A DNA stretch of 6,852 bases from Tannerellaceae bacterium (GCA_031273385.1 JAISRY010000231.1:1-6852), one strand, 5' to 3'; shown: positions 1 to 6,626, numbered from the stretch's first letter. Notes: a model not told the origin generated them from the letters alone. Program-made: numbers and translations.

Positions 1-61
1 CTGGAGTGATAAGAAGCGCCACCAATATGTATGAACCAAAATTGTCTTCATCGACTTTCAT
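1..61 (-). CDS. Start of an unidentified gene (partial, runs off the left edge)
   Basis: Reading leftwards from an ATG at 61-59, the frame is open to the window edge and gives MKVDEDNFGSYILVALLITP. An acidic, polar start is followed by a hydrophobic run (YILVALLI), which could begin a membrane segment, but 20 residues are too few to assign a family. The main support is position: a near-ideal Bacteroidetes promoter lies just upstream (76-106), and the 79-base gap after susD suggests a separate transcription unit. A second ATG at 51-49 in another frame also stays open to the edge (starting MKTILVHTYW) and cannot be excluded. Function unknown. Confidence 0.5.
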   Translation of the reverse strand, partial: MKVDEDNFGSYILVALLITP

Positions 62-75
62 TGTTATTTCGGCAA

Positions 76-106
76 CAAATATAAAAACAATCCGACAAAC
101 CGCAAA
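76..106 (-). promoter_or_regulatory. Bacteroidetes-type promoter for the leftward gene at the window edge
   Basis: On the minus strand a TTTG (-33 box, 106-103) is followed after exactly 19 bases by TATATTTG (-7 box, 83-76). This matches the known Bacteroidetes primary-sigma consensus TTTG-N19-21-TAnnTTTG in every fixed position. Transcription should begin near position 70-72, leaving a 5' leader of about 10 bases before the ATG at 61. The site indicates that the gene to the left is transcribed independently of the susCD unit. Confidence 0.7.
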
Positions 107-122
107 TAATTTTTTAAAATTT

Positions 123-143
123 TCAACTCTCAACTCTCAACTA
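123..143. repeat. Three tandem 7-bp repeats overlapping the susD stop codon
   Basis: Three units of 7 bp, TCAACTC, TCAACTC and TCAACTA on the plus strand, run without a gap. The last three bases (141-143) are the complement of the susD TAG stop, so the array forms the end of the gene and the start of its 3' untranslated region. It is followed on the transcribed strand by an A/T-rich run without a GC stem. No function is evident; replication slippage is the likely origin. Confidence 0.75.
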
Positions 144-1832
144 TTGTGAAGATGTGCAATAGTTTTTGTTTTTGTCCCACCATATTTTGGTGGAGACTAC
201 GTCGGCTCCGCCGAGGAGTTGGACGCCTTTGTCGTATTCCGCTTTGTTGATCTGTATTTCGTTTTGCGGATACTGTACGCGTTTGATGAAGTTGTCGGGA
301 TCAAGGATGTTGGTGTTGCCGTTGTCGTACAACAACTGGTCGCGTGAAAGGCCAACATCCATACGCGGCAGGTTCAGGCGGCGTTTGTCGTTCCATGCCT
401 CCATCGCCATATCGGGGAAAAGGCCGAGGTACTTTTGTGTGATGATCTTTTCGAGCGGCGTGTTTCCCGCTCCGGCGTTATCGTCAAAGGAGGCGCTTGT
501 CCCGGCATCGTTCTTTGCGGTAGAGGCCAGGTAAGCGTCCGCTTTGTCGGCGACTCCCCAGGTGGCGAACGACGTGCGTACGCCTGCTTCGTATTCCGCT
601 TTAGCATCGCCGGCGGCAAAACCGCGCAGGGCGGCTTCGGCTTTCAGGAAGCAGACCTCTTCGTAGAGGAAGACGTCGTAGGGGCGGTTTTTGTAGGGTG
701 CGCCGTTCCGGATCAGGATACCCAGCTCAGGCCAGCGGTTGGCGTTGTATTCCGGATGATCTTCAAGCATGGCGGAAGAGAGTCCGAAAGGAATCCCGGC
801 CCATTGTCCGCCCACCAGCGCCGGTTCGAACATTTTCGGGGCGCGCGGGTCTACTTTCTCCGGGTGCGAAGAGACGGGGACTACGGCGTTGCCGCTCAGC
901 ATCGGACGGTTGTTGACAATGCCCTCCGGCCAGTCGATACCGCCGATACCGGTGACCAGCTTTTCGAACGAAGAGGTCATGTTCAACGGGCCGCTCCAGG
1001 TGATCTGGAACATGGTGTAGTTGTAGTCCGCTCCCCAGTCGCCATTGGCTTGCGGGGTGATATAGGCGTTGTCGCCGACATTTTCCATCACGCCGGAGCC
1101 GATCGCTTTACCGGCCTCTTCCTTACAGACGGCGGGCGCCACTTCCGACAGGCGCAGCGCCAGGCGCAGACGCAGGGAGTTGGCGAACTTCCGCCATTTG
1201 GCGACATCGTTTTTGTACACAATATCGTAGGCCGATTCGGCGAATACGGGATTGGGGCTTCTCCTGTCGATCAGGGCGACGGCCTCTTCCAGTTCGCGGA
1301 AAAACTCGGTATAGGCGTCCTCTACCGAGCGGTAGGGCGGGTTGGCCTCTATTTCCGAATACTTGGCAAAGGGGATAGGCCCGAAATAGTCTATGCCGTT
1401 CGACTGGACATAGACGCGCCATATTTTGGCTACGGCAAGGATATTGGCGAACTCAGCCTCTTTTGCGCCCAGGTTACGGATCACGATATTGAGGGAAGAG
1501 ATGGCGGACTGTACGCGGCGGTACATCCGCTGGTTCCAGTCTTCGTTCATCTGATAGTTCTTGGTCGCCCATGCGCCGCCGGCATCCAGCATCTGTGCAT
1601 AGAAGTCGATCATCAGCGATTTGATACGCTGTTCGTCGTCCCCGTCTATGACGGGAAGGCTCGTGCGGAAAGCCGTAGCCAGGCGGACAGCATCCAGGTT
1701 GTAATCCACGTCTGCTGTCGGTTCGTTCGGATTGACATTGATTGCCGTCAGGTCGCATCCTGTCATCATCCCCAGGGAGAGGAGGAGGCACGCGGCATAT
1801 AACTTTATACTATTTTTCATGTTGATATTCAT
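141..1832 (-). CDS. SusD/RagB-family surface lipoprotein
   Basis: A 563-residue outer-membrane lipoprotein that should act as the ligand-binding lid on the SusC-like transporter encoded just upstream. The N-terminus is a lipoprotein signal: basic start (MKNSIK), hydrophobic stretch, then MTGC with the lipidated cysteine at residue 26. The acidic residue after it (CDLT) is compatible with the surface-export signals of Bacteroidetes lipoproteins. The segment after the cysteine (INVNPNEPT, 31-39) and the C-terminal block from about 521 (YPQNEIQINKAEYDKGVQLLGG, then a TKIWWDK segment) are typical of the SusD-like_2/SusD-like Pfam groups. The length is normal. The gene begins 23 bases after the susC stop, so the two are almost certainly co-transcribed. 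The substrate cannot be read from the sequence. The start at MNINMK is favoured; M5 is a possible alternative that leaves the signal intact. Confidence 0.93.
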   Translation of the reverse strand: MNINMKNSIKLYAACLLLSLGMMTGCDLTAINVNPNEPTADVDYNLDAVRLATAFRTSLPVIDGDDEQRIKSLMIDFYAQMLDAGGAWATKNYQMNEDWNQRMYRRVQSAISSLNIVIRNLGAKEAEFANILAVAKIWRVYVQSNGIDYFGPIPFAKYSEIEANPPYRSVEDAYTEFFRELEEAVALIDRRSPNPVFAESAYDIVYKNDVAKWRKFANSLRLRLALRLSEVAPAVCKEEAGKAIGSGVMENVGDNAYITPQANGDWGADYNYTMFQITWSGPLNMTSSFEKLVTGIGGIDWPEGIVNNRPMLSGNAVVPVSSHPEKVDPRAPKMFEPALVGGQWAGIPFGLSSAMLEDHPEYNANRWPELGILIRNGAPYKNRPYDVFLYEEVCFLKAEAALRGFAAGDAKAEYEAGVRTSFATWGVADKADAYLASTAKNDAGTSASFDDNAGAGNTPLEKIITQKYLGLFPDMAMEAWNDKRRLNLPRMDVGLSRDQLLYDNGNTNILDPDNFIKRVQYPQNEIQINKAEYDKGVQLLGGADVVSTKIWWDKNKNYCTSSQ

Positions 1833-1855
1833 TTTAATGAAACTACCTGTTGTTT

Positions 1856-4800
1856 TTAGAATGCAACGCTGATATTGAACCCGAAGCTTCTCATCGTCGG
1901 CATGGATGCAAACTCATAGCCCTGTACCCTGTTTCCGTTACTGAAGCCGGCTTCGGGGTCAAACCCTTTGGTCTTGCTGTAAATCATAAAGAGGTTACGG
2001 GCGACAAGGCTTGCTTTCAGGCTGGTGAAAGGCGTCTTTGCCAGGATGGTGCGCGGCAGGGTGTAGCCGAAGCTCAGTTCGCGCAGGCGGGCATTCGTCG
2101 CATCGTAGATAAAGGCTTCGGAGATTCCCCTTACGCCGTTCCAATACTGTTGTGACGTTACCTTTTTGGCATTTACCGAGCCGTCTTTCGTTACGCCCTC
2201 TACGACGATCCCTTCGTCACCGCGGCCGGGGAGGGTCATCGCCAGGTTACCATACGTCGTGCCTACCTGGATGGAGCCCATATAGACGTCGCCGCCATAA
2301 TTGAGGTCGATCAGGAAGCCGAGGGAGAAGTTTTTGTAGGTCAATTCGTTCGACCATCCCAACATCCATTCCGGCTGGTTATTTCCCAGCTTCTTCATGT
2401 CGCTGGCGCGGACGGGCAGGCCGTCTTCGCCGACAAGGATCCGGTTATTGGCGTCGCGTTCGTAGGCATAGCCGTACATGTCGCCGTAAGAACCGCCCTC
2501 TTCGGCTACGATCTCCAACTGGCTAAGGCCTGTGCCGTCACTCAGGATCTGCTTTTTGGTGTCGTCGGTGAGCGATACGATGGTGTTCTTGTTTTTCGAC
2601 CAGTTGAGCAGGGTTTCCCACCTGAGCCCGCCGGCCGTTTGCAGCGGCGTACCGTTCAGTGCGATTTCCCATCCCTGGTTCTGTATATCGCCGGCGTTCA
2701 CCAGTTTGTATTTGTAGCCGGTAGCGGCGGGGACGGATATTTTCAGGATCTGGTTAAACGCATTCTTCTTATAATAAGAGACGTCTATGCCCAGGCGGTT
2801 GTCGAAGCCTTTCAGCTCCAGGCCGACTTCCCACGACTGTATGGTTTCGTTCTTCAACGAGCCGTTCGCCATCCAGTCTTTGTTCTTCACCGACAACATG
2901 CCCCCTTTGATGTCGTAATCGAGGGTGTAGTAGTCCTGCAGTTGGTACGGGTCGGTGTCGTTACCCACCTGTGCCCATGATACGCGCAGTTTACCGAACG
3001 TCAGCGCTCCTATGTCCTTACCCATCCGGCTCAGCGTCTGGGAAAAGATCCAGCTACCGCCTACCGACGGGTAGAAATAGGCGCTGTTGTTTTTCGGCAG
3101 CGTAGACGACCAGTCTTCACGCGCCGTCACGTCCAGGTAGAGGCTGCTTGCCCACGAGAGTGAAGCCGTCGCATAAAGCGAGTTGATCTGCTTGCGGCTC
3201 TTGGTATAGGCGGCCTTGTGGAGGCGTCCGTTGGAGATGGAATAGAAGTCGGGGATGACCAGTTCGCCGGAGAAATCGTTGTTCAACGATGTCGTCCGGT
3301 ACATGATGTTTCCTCCCACGGTACCGACAATACCGAAATCGCCCCAGTTCTGTTGCGCTGTGAAGAGGAAGTCGGAGTTGAGTTCCTTGAACCGTTCCGT
3401 TTGTGTGCGGAAGCTGCCGGAGGTCTCCCAGTAGGGGTTTCCTGTGGCGCGTATGTTGTCGTACACAAAGGTATAGTTGTCCATACCGGTGCGGAGCTTC
3501 AGGCTCAGCCAGTCGGTGAGGGTAAAGTCCAGCGAGGCGAGGGAGATATAGCGATCCCTCTTGTCGGCGTTCGTATTGCGGTAGGCCGACCAGTACGGGT
3601 TGCGTGGCGCCGAGTTGTGATCGGTCACATAACCGGCCGGGCGTCCGTCGGCGCGTTTCCAATCGGCCTCCTTATAGGCGTCGTAATCGCTGAAAGCGAC
3701 GCTGCGCGGCATAATCAGGTTTTCGTAGAAGATATTGTCGGGGTCTGCGGCCACCTTGATACGGTTCTTCGTATTCTGGTTCACGTAATTGATCTTCACG
3801 TCGGCGGAGAGCCATTCGGCCATCTTGACGGTAGAGCGCAACGTGATGGAGGTGCGATCCATGCCGCTGTTGGGGATCACCGCTTTGTTGTCCAAGCGGG
3901 TGACGGCGGCGCGGAACGTGATATCTTCGGAATTTTTGCTGATGTCGAGGCTGTTTGTCCAGCTGTTACCGGTACGCATGAAGTCGCGATAGAGGTTGTT
4001 GTCGCGGGCGGAATAGGGCAAATCGCCCAGTGCGCCCGAAACGGTTTTCCCGTCCATCTTCGCCCCCCAGCTACCCAGTATATTGGCGTCGAACGCGCCG
4101 CCCGAACCCTGTCCGTATTCGTTCTGGAATTTCGGCGTCTGCATCGGGTTTTCAAAGGTCAGGTTCGTATTGAACGAGATGCCTACCCCTTTGCCGGAGG
4201 CGCCCTTTTTCGTCGTGATCATCACGACGCCGTTTCCGGCGCGGCTACCGTACAGTGCGGCGGCGGCAGGGCCTTTGAGTACCGACATGCTTTCGATATC
4301 GTCGGGCGAGATGTCCGAAATACCGGATCCCTTGTCCACGTTGCCGTTCCCCCAGTAGTCGTCGGTGACGCTGCTGAAGTTGTCGATCGGTACGCCGTCG
4401 ACGACGATCAACGGCTGGTTGTTCCCGCCGATGGAGTTGTTACCGCGTATCACGATACGGGTCGACCCGCCTACGCCGGTACCGTTTTGTTTGATCTGGA
4501 TACCGGCGATCTTACCGGCCAGGGCGTTCGCCACGTTAGCGTCGCGCGTTTCGGTCAGCTGATCGCCCTTCACCTCCTGCATGGCATAGCCCAGCGCTTT
4601 CTTTTCGCGCTTGATGCCCAAGGCTGTGACGACGACCTCTTCCAACGCCTGCGTATCTTCAATCAGTGTAATGTCCAATACCGGCTGTCCGGCATAGATG
4701 ATCTCCTGCGGATGGTAACCGATATATGAAATCTGAATCGCTATCCCGTCTCCCTCGGGAATGTCGAGGCTAAACTGCCCGTTCAAATCGGTAATGGTAC

Positions 4801-4996
4801 CGACTGTCGTCCCTTTCACCAGGATATTCGCCCCGATAACAGGTTCGCCGGTCGTGTCGAGAACCGTGCCGGAGACCTTTTTATCAGCGGCAAATGAGGC
4901 GTGAGCACATACGCTCAGGAGAAAAATAAAAAGTATACAACTTTTTGTCCGAATAAATTTTAAGGTTGCATTATTATTCATACTTTTGTTATGCAT
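1856..4996 (-). CDS. SusC/RagA-family TonB-dependent outer-membrane transporter
   Basis: A 1046-residue TonB-dependent receptor that should form the barrel of a SusCD importer. A type I signal peptide occupies about residues 1-36 (hydrophobic ILFIFLLSV, cleavage near AHASFA). A carboxypeptidase-regulatory-like Ig domain follows at about 41-113 (VSGTVLDTTGEPVIGANILV, then DLNGQFSLDIP). Next is the TonB-box region EEVVVTALG (119-127) and the plug to about 265, with RIVIRGNNSIGG, QPLIVVDGVPID and DIESMSVLKGPAAAALYGSR, all hallmarks of SusC proteins. The rest is the beta-barrel, with the conserved late segment RNLFMIYSKTKGFDPE (1000-1015) and a terminal phenylalanine (ISVAF) as expected for barrel assembly. 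There is no STN domain between signal peptide and Ig domain, so a direct signalling role towards FecR is not supported. M6 (MNNNATLKF) is a plausible alternative start. susD follows after 23 bases. Confidence 0.95.
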   Translation of the reverse strand: MHNKSMNNNATLKFIRTKSCILFIFLLSVCAHASFAADKKVSGTVLDTTGEPVIGANILVKGTTVGTITDLNGQFSLDIPEGDGIAIQISYIGYHPQEIIYAGQPVLDITLIEDTQALEEVVVTALGIKREKKALGYAMQEVKGDQLTETRDANVANALAGKIAGIQIKQNGTGVGGSTRIVIRGNNSIGGNNQPLIVVDGVPIDNFSSVTDDYWGNGNVDKGSGISDISPDDIESMSVLKGPAAAALYGSRAGNGVVMITTKKGASGKGVGISFNTNLTFENPMQTPKFQNEYGQGSGGAFDANILGSWGAKMDGKTVSGALGDLPYSARDNNLYRDFMRTGNSWTNSLDISKNSEDITFRAAVTRLDNKAVIPNSGMDRTSITLRSTVKMAEWLSADVKINYVNQNTKNRIKVAADPDNIFYENLIMPRSVAFSDYDAYKEADWKRADGRPAGYVTDHNSAPRNPYWSAYRNTNADKRDRYISLASLDFTLTDWLSLKLRTGMDNYTFVYDNIRATGNPYWETSGSFRTQTERFKELNSDFLFTAQQNWGDFGIVGTVGGNIMYRTTSLNNDFSGELVIPDFYSISNGRLHKAAYTKSRKQINSLYATASLSWASSLYLDVTAREDWSSTLPKNNSAYFYPSVGGSWIFSQTLSRMGKDIGALTFGKLRVSWAQVGNDTDPYQLQDYYTLDYDIKGGMLSVKNKDWMANGSLKNETIQSWEVGLELKGFDNRLGIDVSYYKKNAFNQILKISVPAATGYKYKLVNAGDIQNQGWEIALNGTPLQTAGGLRWETLLNWSKNKNTIVSLTDDTKKQILSDGTGLSQLEIVAEEGGSYGDMYGYAYERDANNRILVGEDGLPVRASDMKKLGNNQPEWMLGWSNELTYKNFSLGFLIDLNYGGDVYMGSIQVGTTYGNLAMTLPGRGDEGIVVEGVTKDGSVNAKKVTSQQYWNGVRGISEAFIYDATNARLRELSFGYTLPRTILAKTPFTSLKASLVARNLFMIYSKTKGFDPEAGFSNGNRVQGYEFASMPTMRSFGFNISVAF

Positions 4997-5013
4997 TTAT
5001 TTATAATAAAGTG

Positions 5014-5044
5014 ATTTATAAACTGCTGGTAACAGTTTGTAGAT
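5014..5044. promoter_or_regulatory. Imperfect hairpin in the susC leader
   Basis: AAACTG (5020-5025) and CAGTTT (5033-5038) form a perfect 6-bp inverted repeat around a 7-base loop. The pairing extends outwards to 5014 and 5044 with two imperfect positions, which are G-U pairs in plus-strand RNA and A-C mismatches in the minus-strand transcript. It lies about 20 bases upstream of the susC start, within the fecR-susC gap. It could be a leader structure or an operator. The minus-strand transcript has no U-run after it, so it is not a canonical terminator. Confidence 0.4.
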
Positions 5045-5045
5045 G

Positions 5046-5079
5046 GTACGGGAGAATATGTTATCATGTTCTTCCGTAT
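5046..5079. promoter_or_regulatory. 14-bp imperfect inverted repeat between fecR and susC
   Basis: TACGGGAGAATATG (5047-5060) and CATGTTCTTCCGTA (5065-5078) are inverted copies with a 4-base loop. Twelve of 14 positions match strictly, and the other two would be G-U pairs in plus-strand RNA. It sits just upstream of the 5014-5044 hairpin, so the 140-base gap between fecR and susC carries two tandem dyads. Possible roles are a protein-binding operator for susC expression or a structure that lowers or separates fecR and susCD transcript levels. I found no convincing TAnnTTTG promoter in this gap. Confidence 0.45.
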
Positions 5080-5136
5080 GTTTATACAATTATATGTTTT
5101 TCTTCATCGGCCTATTGATTTTAATGGTTAGACATC

Positions 5137-6162
5137 TTATTTCGTAATTTCTATCGTTTGCTTTTCCAGTGCGTCGTGGCTGTTGACGGCCGGCTGGTGT
5201 ATCGTATAATGAATCCCCGAAGCGGTCTTCAGGTAGTCCATCACCTGCGACAGAGGCTCTTCCCTAAACCGGAGGGTAATCATGGCGTTGAATACCTCCG
5301 GGTCTTTCACCTCAAAGCTGACATTATAGTGCCGCCCGAGCGTACGCAATACCTGCTCCATCGGCGTATGGCGGAACACCACTTCGCCGCTTCGCCATGC
5401 CGCTCCCGCTGCCGCCTGAACGGTCGAGAGGCGTACCGTCCCGGAATGTTTCTCATACCCGGCTTTTTCGTCCGGTTTCAGCTCGCGGACGGCTCTTTTC
5501 CCATTCGCGCAGAGGATGTTCAGCTTGACGGAGCCCTCCGTCAGCGTAGTCTCTATCAGGTCTTCTTCCGCGTAGGCGCAGACATTGAACGACGTCCCCG
5601 TCACCTCCACCAGGCAGGAGGAGTCCGCCTGCACCACAAAAGGCCTCGCCCGGTGCTTGGCCACCTCAAAATAGCCTTCGCCATCCAGCTCCACCCAGCG
5701 TTTGCCGCTTTCCGCCGCAATAGCATACTTCATCGAACTACCGGCGTTCAGCCATACCCTCGACCCGTCGGGCAGGTCGAAAGCGGAGATAACGCCCGGC
5801 GAAGTATGTACCTCCACCATCTGCACCCCGCCGCCGTCGTGCCGCATATACACATACCCCGCTATCAGGAACAGCGGGATAAAAAGTATGCCGGCGATCC
5901 GTTGAAGCGCCGGCCATAACCGCCCCCGGCGGATACCTCTATCTTTTCTTTTTGTTTTTACCTTGAACTCACCCAACGCCTTTTCGACATCCACCATATT
6001 CCTGACGCGCAACTGCTTAGCCGCCTGCAAAGTGAAATAAAGCTCTTCCGCTCTCCTTTCGTTCTCCGCAGAAGCGCCCAGCCAGTTCTCCACCTCCGCC
6101 TGTGCCTCGCCGGAGAGCTTCCCGTCCAGATAAAGAATCAATATGGTGTCGTCTATCGTCAT
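5137..6162 (-). CDS. FecR-family anti-sigma factor (inner-membrane regulator)
   Basis: A 341-residue single-pass inner-membrane protein of the FecR family, expected to bind and control an ECF sigma factor. Residues 1 to about 70 form the cytoplasmic anti-sigma part (ILILYLDGKLSGEAQAEVENWL). A basic stretch (KTKRKDRGIRRGR, 69-81) precedes one transmembrane helix at about 88-106, fitting a cytoplasmic N-terminus. The periplasmic FecR domain spans about 120-215, with DLPDGSRVWLNAGSSMKY (129-146), ELDGEGYFEV (158-167), VTGTSFNV (187-194) and TTLTEGSVKL (205-214). The C-terminal domain (about 259-322, VVFRHTPMEQVLRTLGRHYNVSF) is of the DUF4974 type common in Bacteroidetes FecR proteins. Length is normal and the frame intact. 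It lies 140 bases upstream of susC on the same strand, the usual order sigma-fecR-susC-susD, but no ECF sigma gene precedes it here. No strong promoter is visible upstream. Confidence 0.92.
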   Translation of the reverse strand: MTIDDTILILYLDGKLSGEAQAEVENWLGASAENERRAEELYFTLQAAKQLRVRNMVDVEKALGEFKVKTKRKDRGIRRGRLWPALQRIAGILFIPLFLIAGYVYMRHDGGGVQMVEVHTSPGVISAFDLPDGSRVWLNAGSSMKYAIAAESGKRWVELDGEGYFEVAKHRARPFVVQADSSCLVEVTGTSFNVCAYAEEDLIETTLTEGSVKLNILCANGKRAVRELKPDEKAGYEKHSGTVRLSTVQAAAGAAWRSGEVVFRHTPMEQVLRTLGRHYNVSFEVKDPEVFNAMITLRFREEPLSQVMDYLKTASGIHYTIHQPAVNSHDALEKQTIEITK

Positions 6163-6244
6163 CCTATAATTACTTCTACATATACTAATACAATCCAGAA
6201 AGGAAATATACTAAACCAAAACCCAACTTTTTTCGATAACTCCG

Positions 6245-6289
6245 ATCGCGAGGGCGGAAAATGAGGTTTTATAACCCAGCCCTTGCGAT
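6245..6289. repeat. 11-bp inverted repeat with an inner stem
   Basis: ATCGCGAGGGC (6245-6255) and GCCCTTGCGAT (6279-6289) are inverted copies matching at 10 of 11 positions. Inside the 23-base loop, GGTT (6265-6268) and AACC (6273-6276) form a second short stem around TTAT. The structure lies about 83 bases upstream of fecR and is not followed by a U-run on either strand, so it does not look like an intrinsic terminator. It may be part of an interspersed palindromic element together with the adjoining 6294-6328 sequence. Confidence 0.55.
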
Positions 6290-6293
6290 AGAA

Positions 6294-6328
6294 GGTGTCT
6301 CCACTCGCTGCGCTCGGTCGACATGACG
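6294..6328. repeat. Possible interspersed intergenic repeat
   Basis: The stretch contains TCCACTCGCTGCGCTCGGTC followed by GACATGACG. This resembles a class of intergenic repeats seen in many bacterial genomes, in which a CGCTGCGCTCGG-type core is flanked by TGTCTC and GACATGAC. The resemblance is from memory of the sequence style, not from a search. It directly follows the 6245-6289 inverted repeat. A further small dyad (TCATT-CGC-AATGA, 6345-6357) lies just beyond. No coding potential is seen. Confidence 0.35.
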
Positions 6329-6366
6329 TTTGAGATTACGGATGTCATTCGCAATGATTGAACTTC

Positions 6367-6450
6367 GGACGGGAGCCGTTTTCAACGGGACGGGAGCTAT
6401 ATTTTTTCAGTCGGGAGCTATTTTTATTTGGACGGGAGCTATTTCCGGTT
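6367..6450. repeat. Tandem array A: four 21-bp units
   Basis: Four direct repeats begin at 6367, 6388, 6409 and 6430, each exactly 21 bp. The conserved left half is GGACGGGAGCTATTT (unit 1 has GGACGGGAGCCGTTT, unit 3 starts AGTCGGGAGC) and the right half is a variable T-rich stretch. The core CGGGAGC is identical in all four. The 21-bp spacing is two helical turns, placing every core on the same DNA face. The array ends one base before array B. No protein-coding explanation is apparent. Confidence 0.85.
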
Positions 6451-6451
6451 T

Positions 6452-6561
6452 TACACAATTGTGTAGGCCGGGCTACATAACTGTGTAGGTAGGACTATAC
6501 AATTGTCTGTGTATGACTACACTATTGTGTACGTCCGGCTATACTATTGTGTACGCGTTCA
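6452..6561. repeat. Tandem array B: five 22-bp units with palindromic cores
   Basis: Five direct repeats begin at 6452, 6474, 6496, 6518 and 6540, each exactly 22 bp. Every unit has a 14-bp core with consensus TAYACWATTGTGTA, followed by an 8-bp GC-richer spacer (for example GGCCGGGC, GGTAGGAC, CGTCCGGC). The first core, TACACAATTGTGTA, is a perfect palindrome; the others are close variants, with unit 3 the most degenerate (TATACAATTGTCTG). Regular spacing plus a symmetric core is what tandem operators for a dimeric DNA-binding protein, or replication-type iterons, look like. A neutral minisatellite is the alternative. Confidence 0.88.
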
Positions 6562-6599
6562 CTATTCACTATTCGTTGTTCACTATTCGTTGTTCACTG
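6558..6599. repeat. Tandem array C: six 7-bp units before the glycosyltransferase promoter
   Basis: Six heptamers run without a gap: TTCACTA, TTCACTA, TTCGTTG, TTCACTA, TTCGTTG, TTCACTG. The first unit overlaps the last four bases of array B. The array ends 19 bases before the -7 box at 6619, so the last heptamer occupies the position expected for the -33 box. The alternating TTCACTA/TTCGTTG pattern suggests duplication of a 14-bp pair as well as of single heptamers. Confidence 0.85.
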
Positions 6600-6618
6600 T
6601 TATGTCAATTTTAATGTC

Positions 6619-6626
6619 TATCTTTG
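6619..6626 (+). promoter_or_regulatory. -7 promoter box of the glycosyltransferase gene
   Basis: TATCTTTG matches the Bacteroidetes -7 consensus TAnnTTTG at all fixed positions. At the expected 19-base spacing upstream the sequence is ACTG, a poor match to the -33 TTTG, so the promoter may be weak or assisted. Transcription would begin near 6631, which rules out the upstream in-frame ATGs at 6602 and 6614 as starts for this transcript and supports starts at 6650 or 6659. Confidence 0.5.

Noticed and set aside
107..123. AAAATTTTAAAAAATT after susD as a terminator
   Set aside because: It is A/T-only symmetry without a GC stem; an intrinsic terminator needs a stable hairpin before the U-run.
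435..1802. A 455-codon plus-strand open frame opposite susD
   Set aside because: It is wholly antisense to the SusD-like gene, and its translation shows no recognisable domain. Long antisense frames are common opposite GC-rich genes.
3218..4729. A 503-codon plus-strand open frame opposite susC
   Set aside because: The opposite strand encodes a full SusC with all family motifs. The antisense product is a low-complexity V/G/R/D-rich shadow without motifs.
5087..5094. TATAATTG on the minus strand as a susC promoter -7 box
   Set aside because: It has one mismatch to TAnnTTTG and no -33 TTTG at the right spacing; AT-rich gaps give such matches often.
5158..5919. A 253-codon plus-strand open frame opposite fecR
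   Set aside because: FecR on the minus strand is intact and clearly recognisable; this frame has no family features.
6203..6210. TATATTTC on the minus strand as the -7 box of fecR
   Set aside because: It differs from TAnnTTTG in the final base and has no TTTG at 19-21 bases upstream, so it is too weak to annotate as a promoter.
6367..6561. The 21- and 22-bp arrays as a CRISPR array
   Set aside because: The units are contiguous, with no unique spacers of 25-40 bp between repeats, and no cas gene is present.
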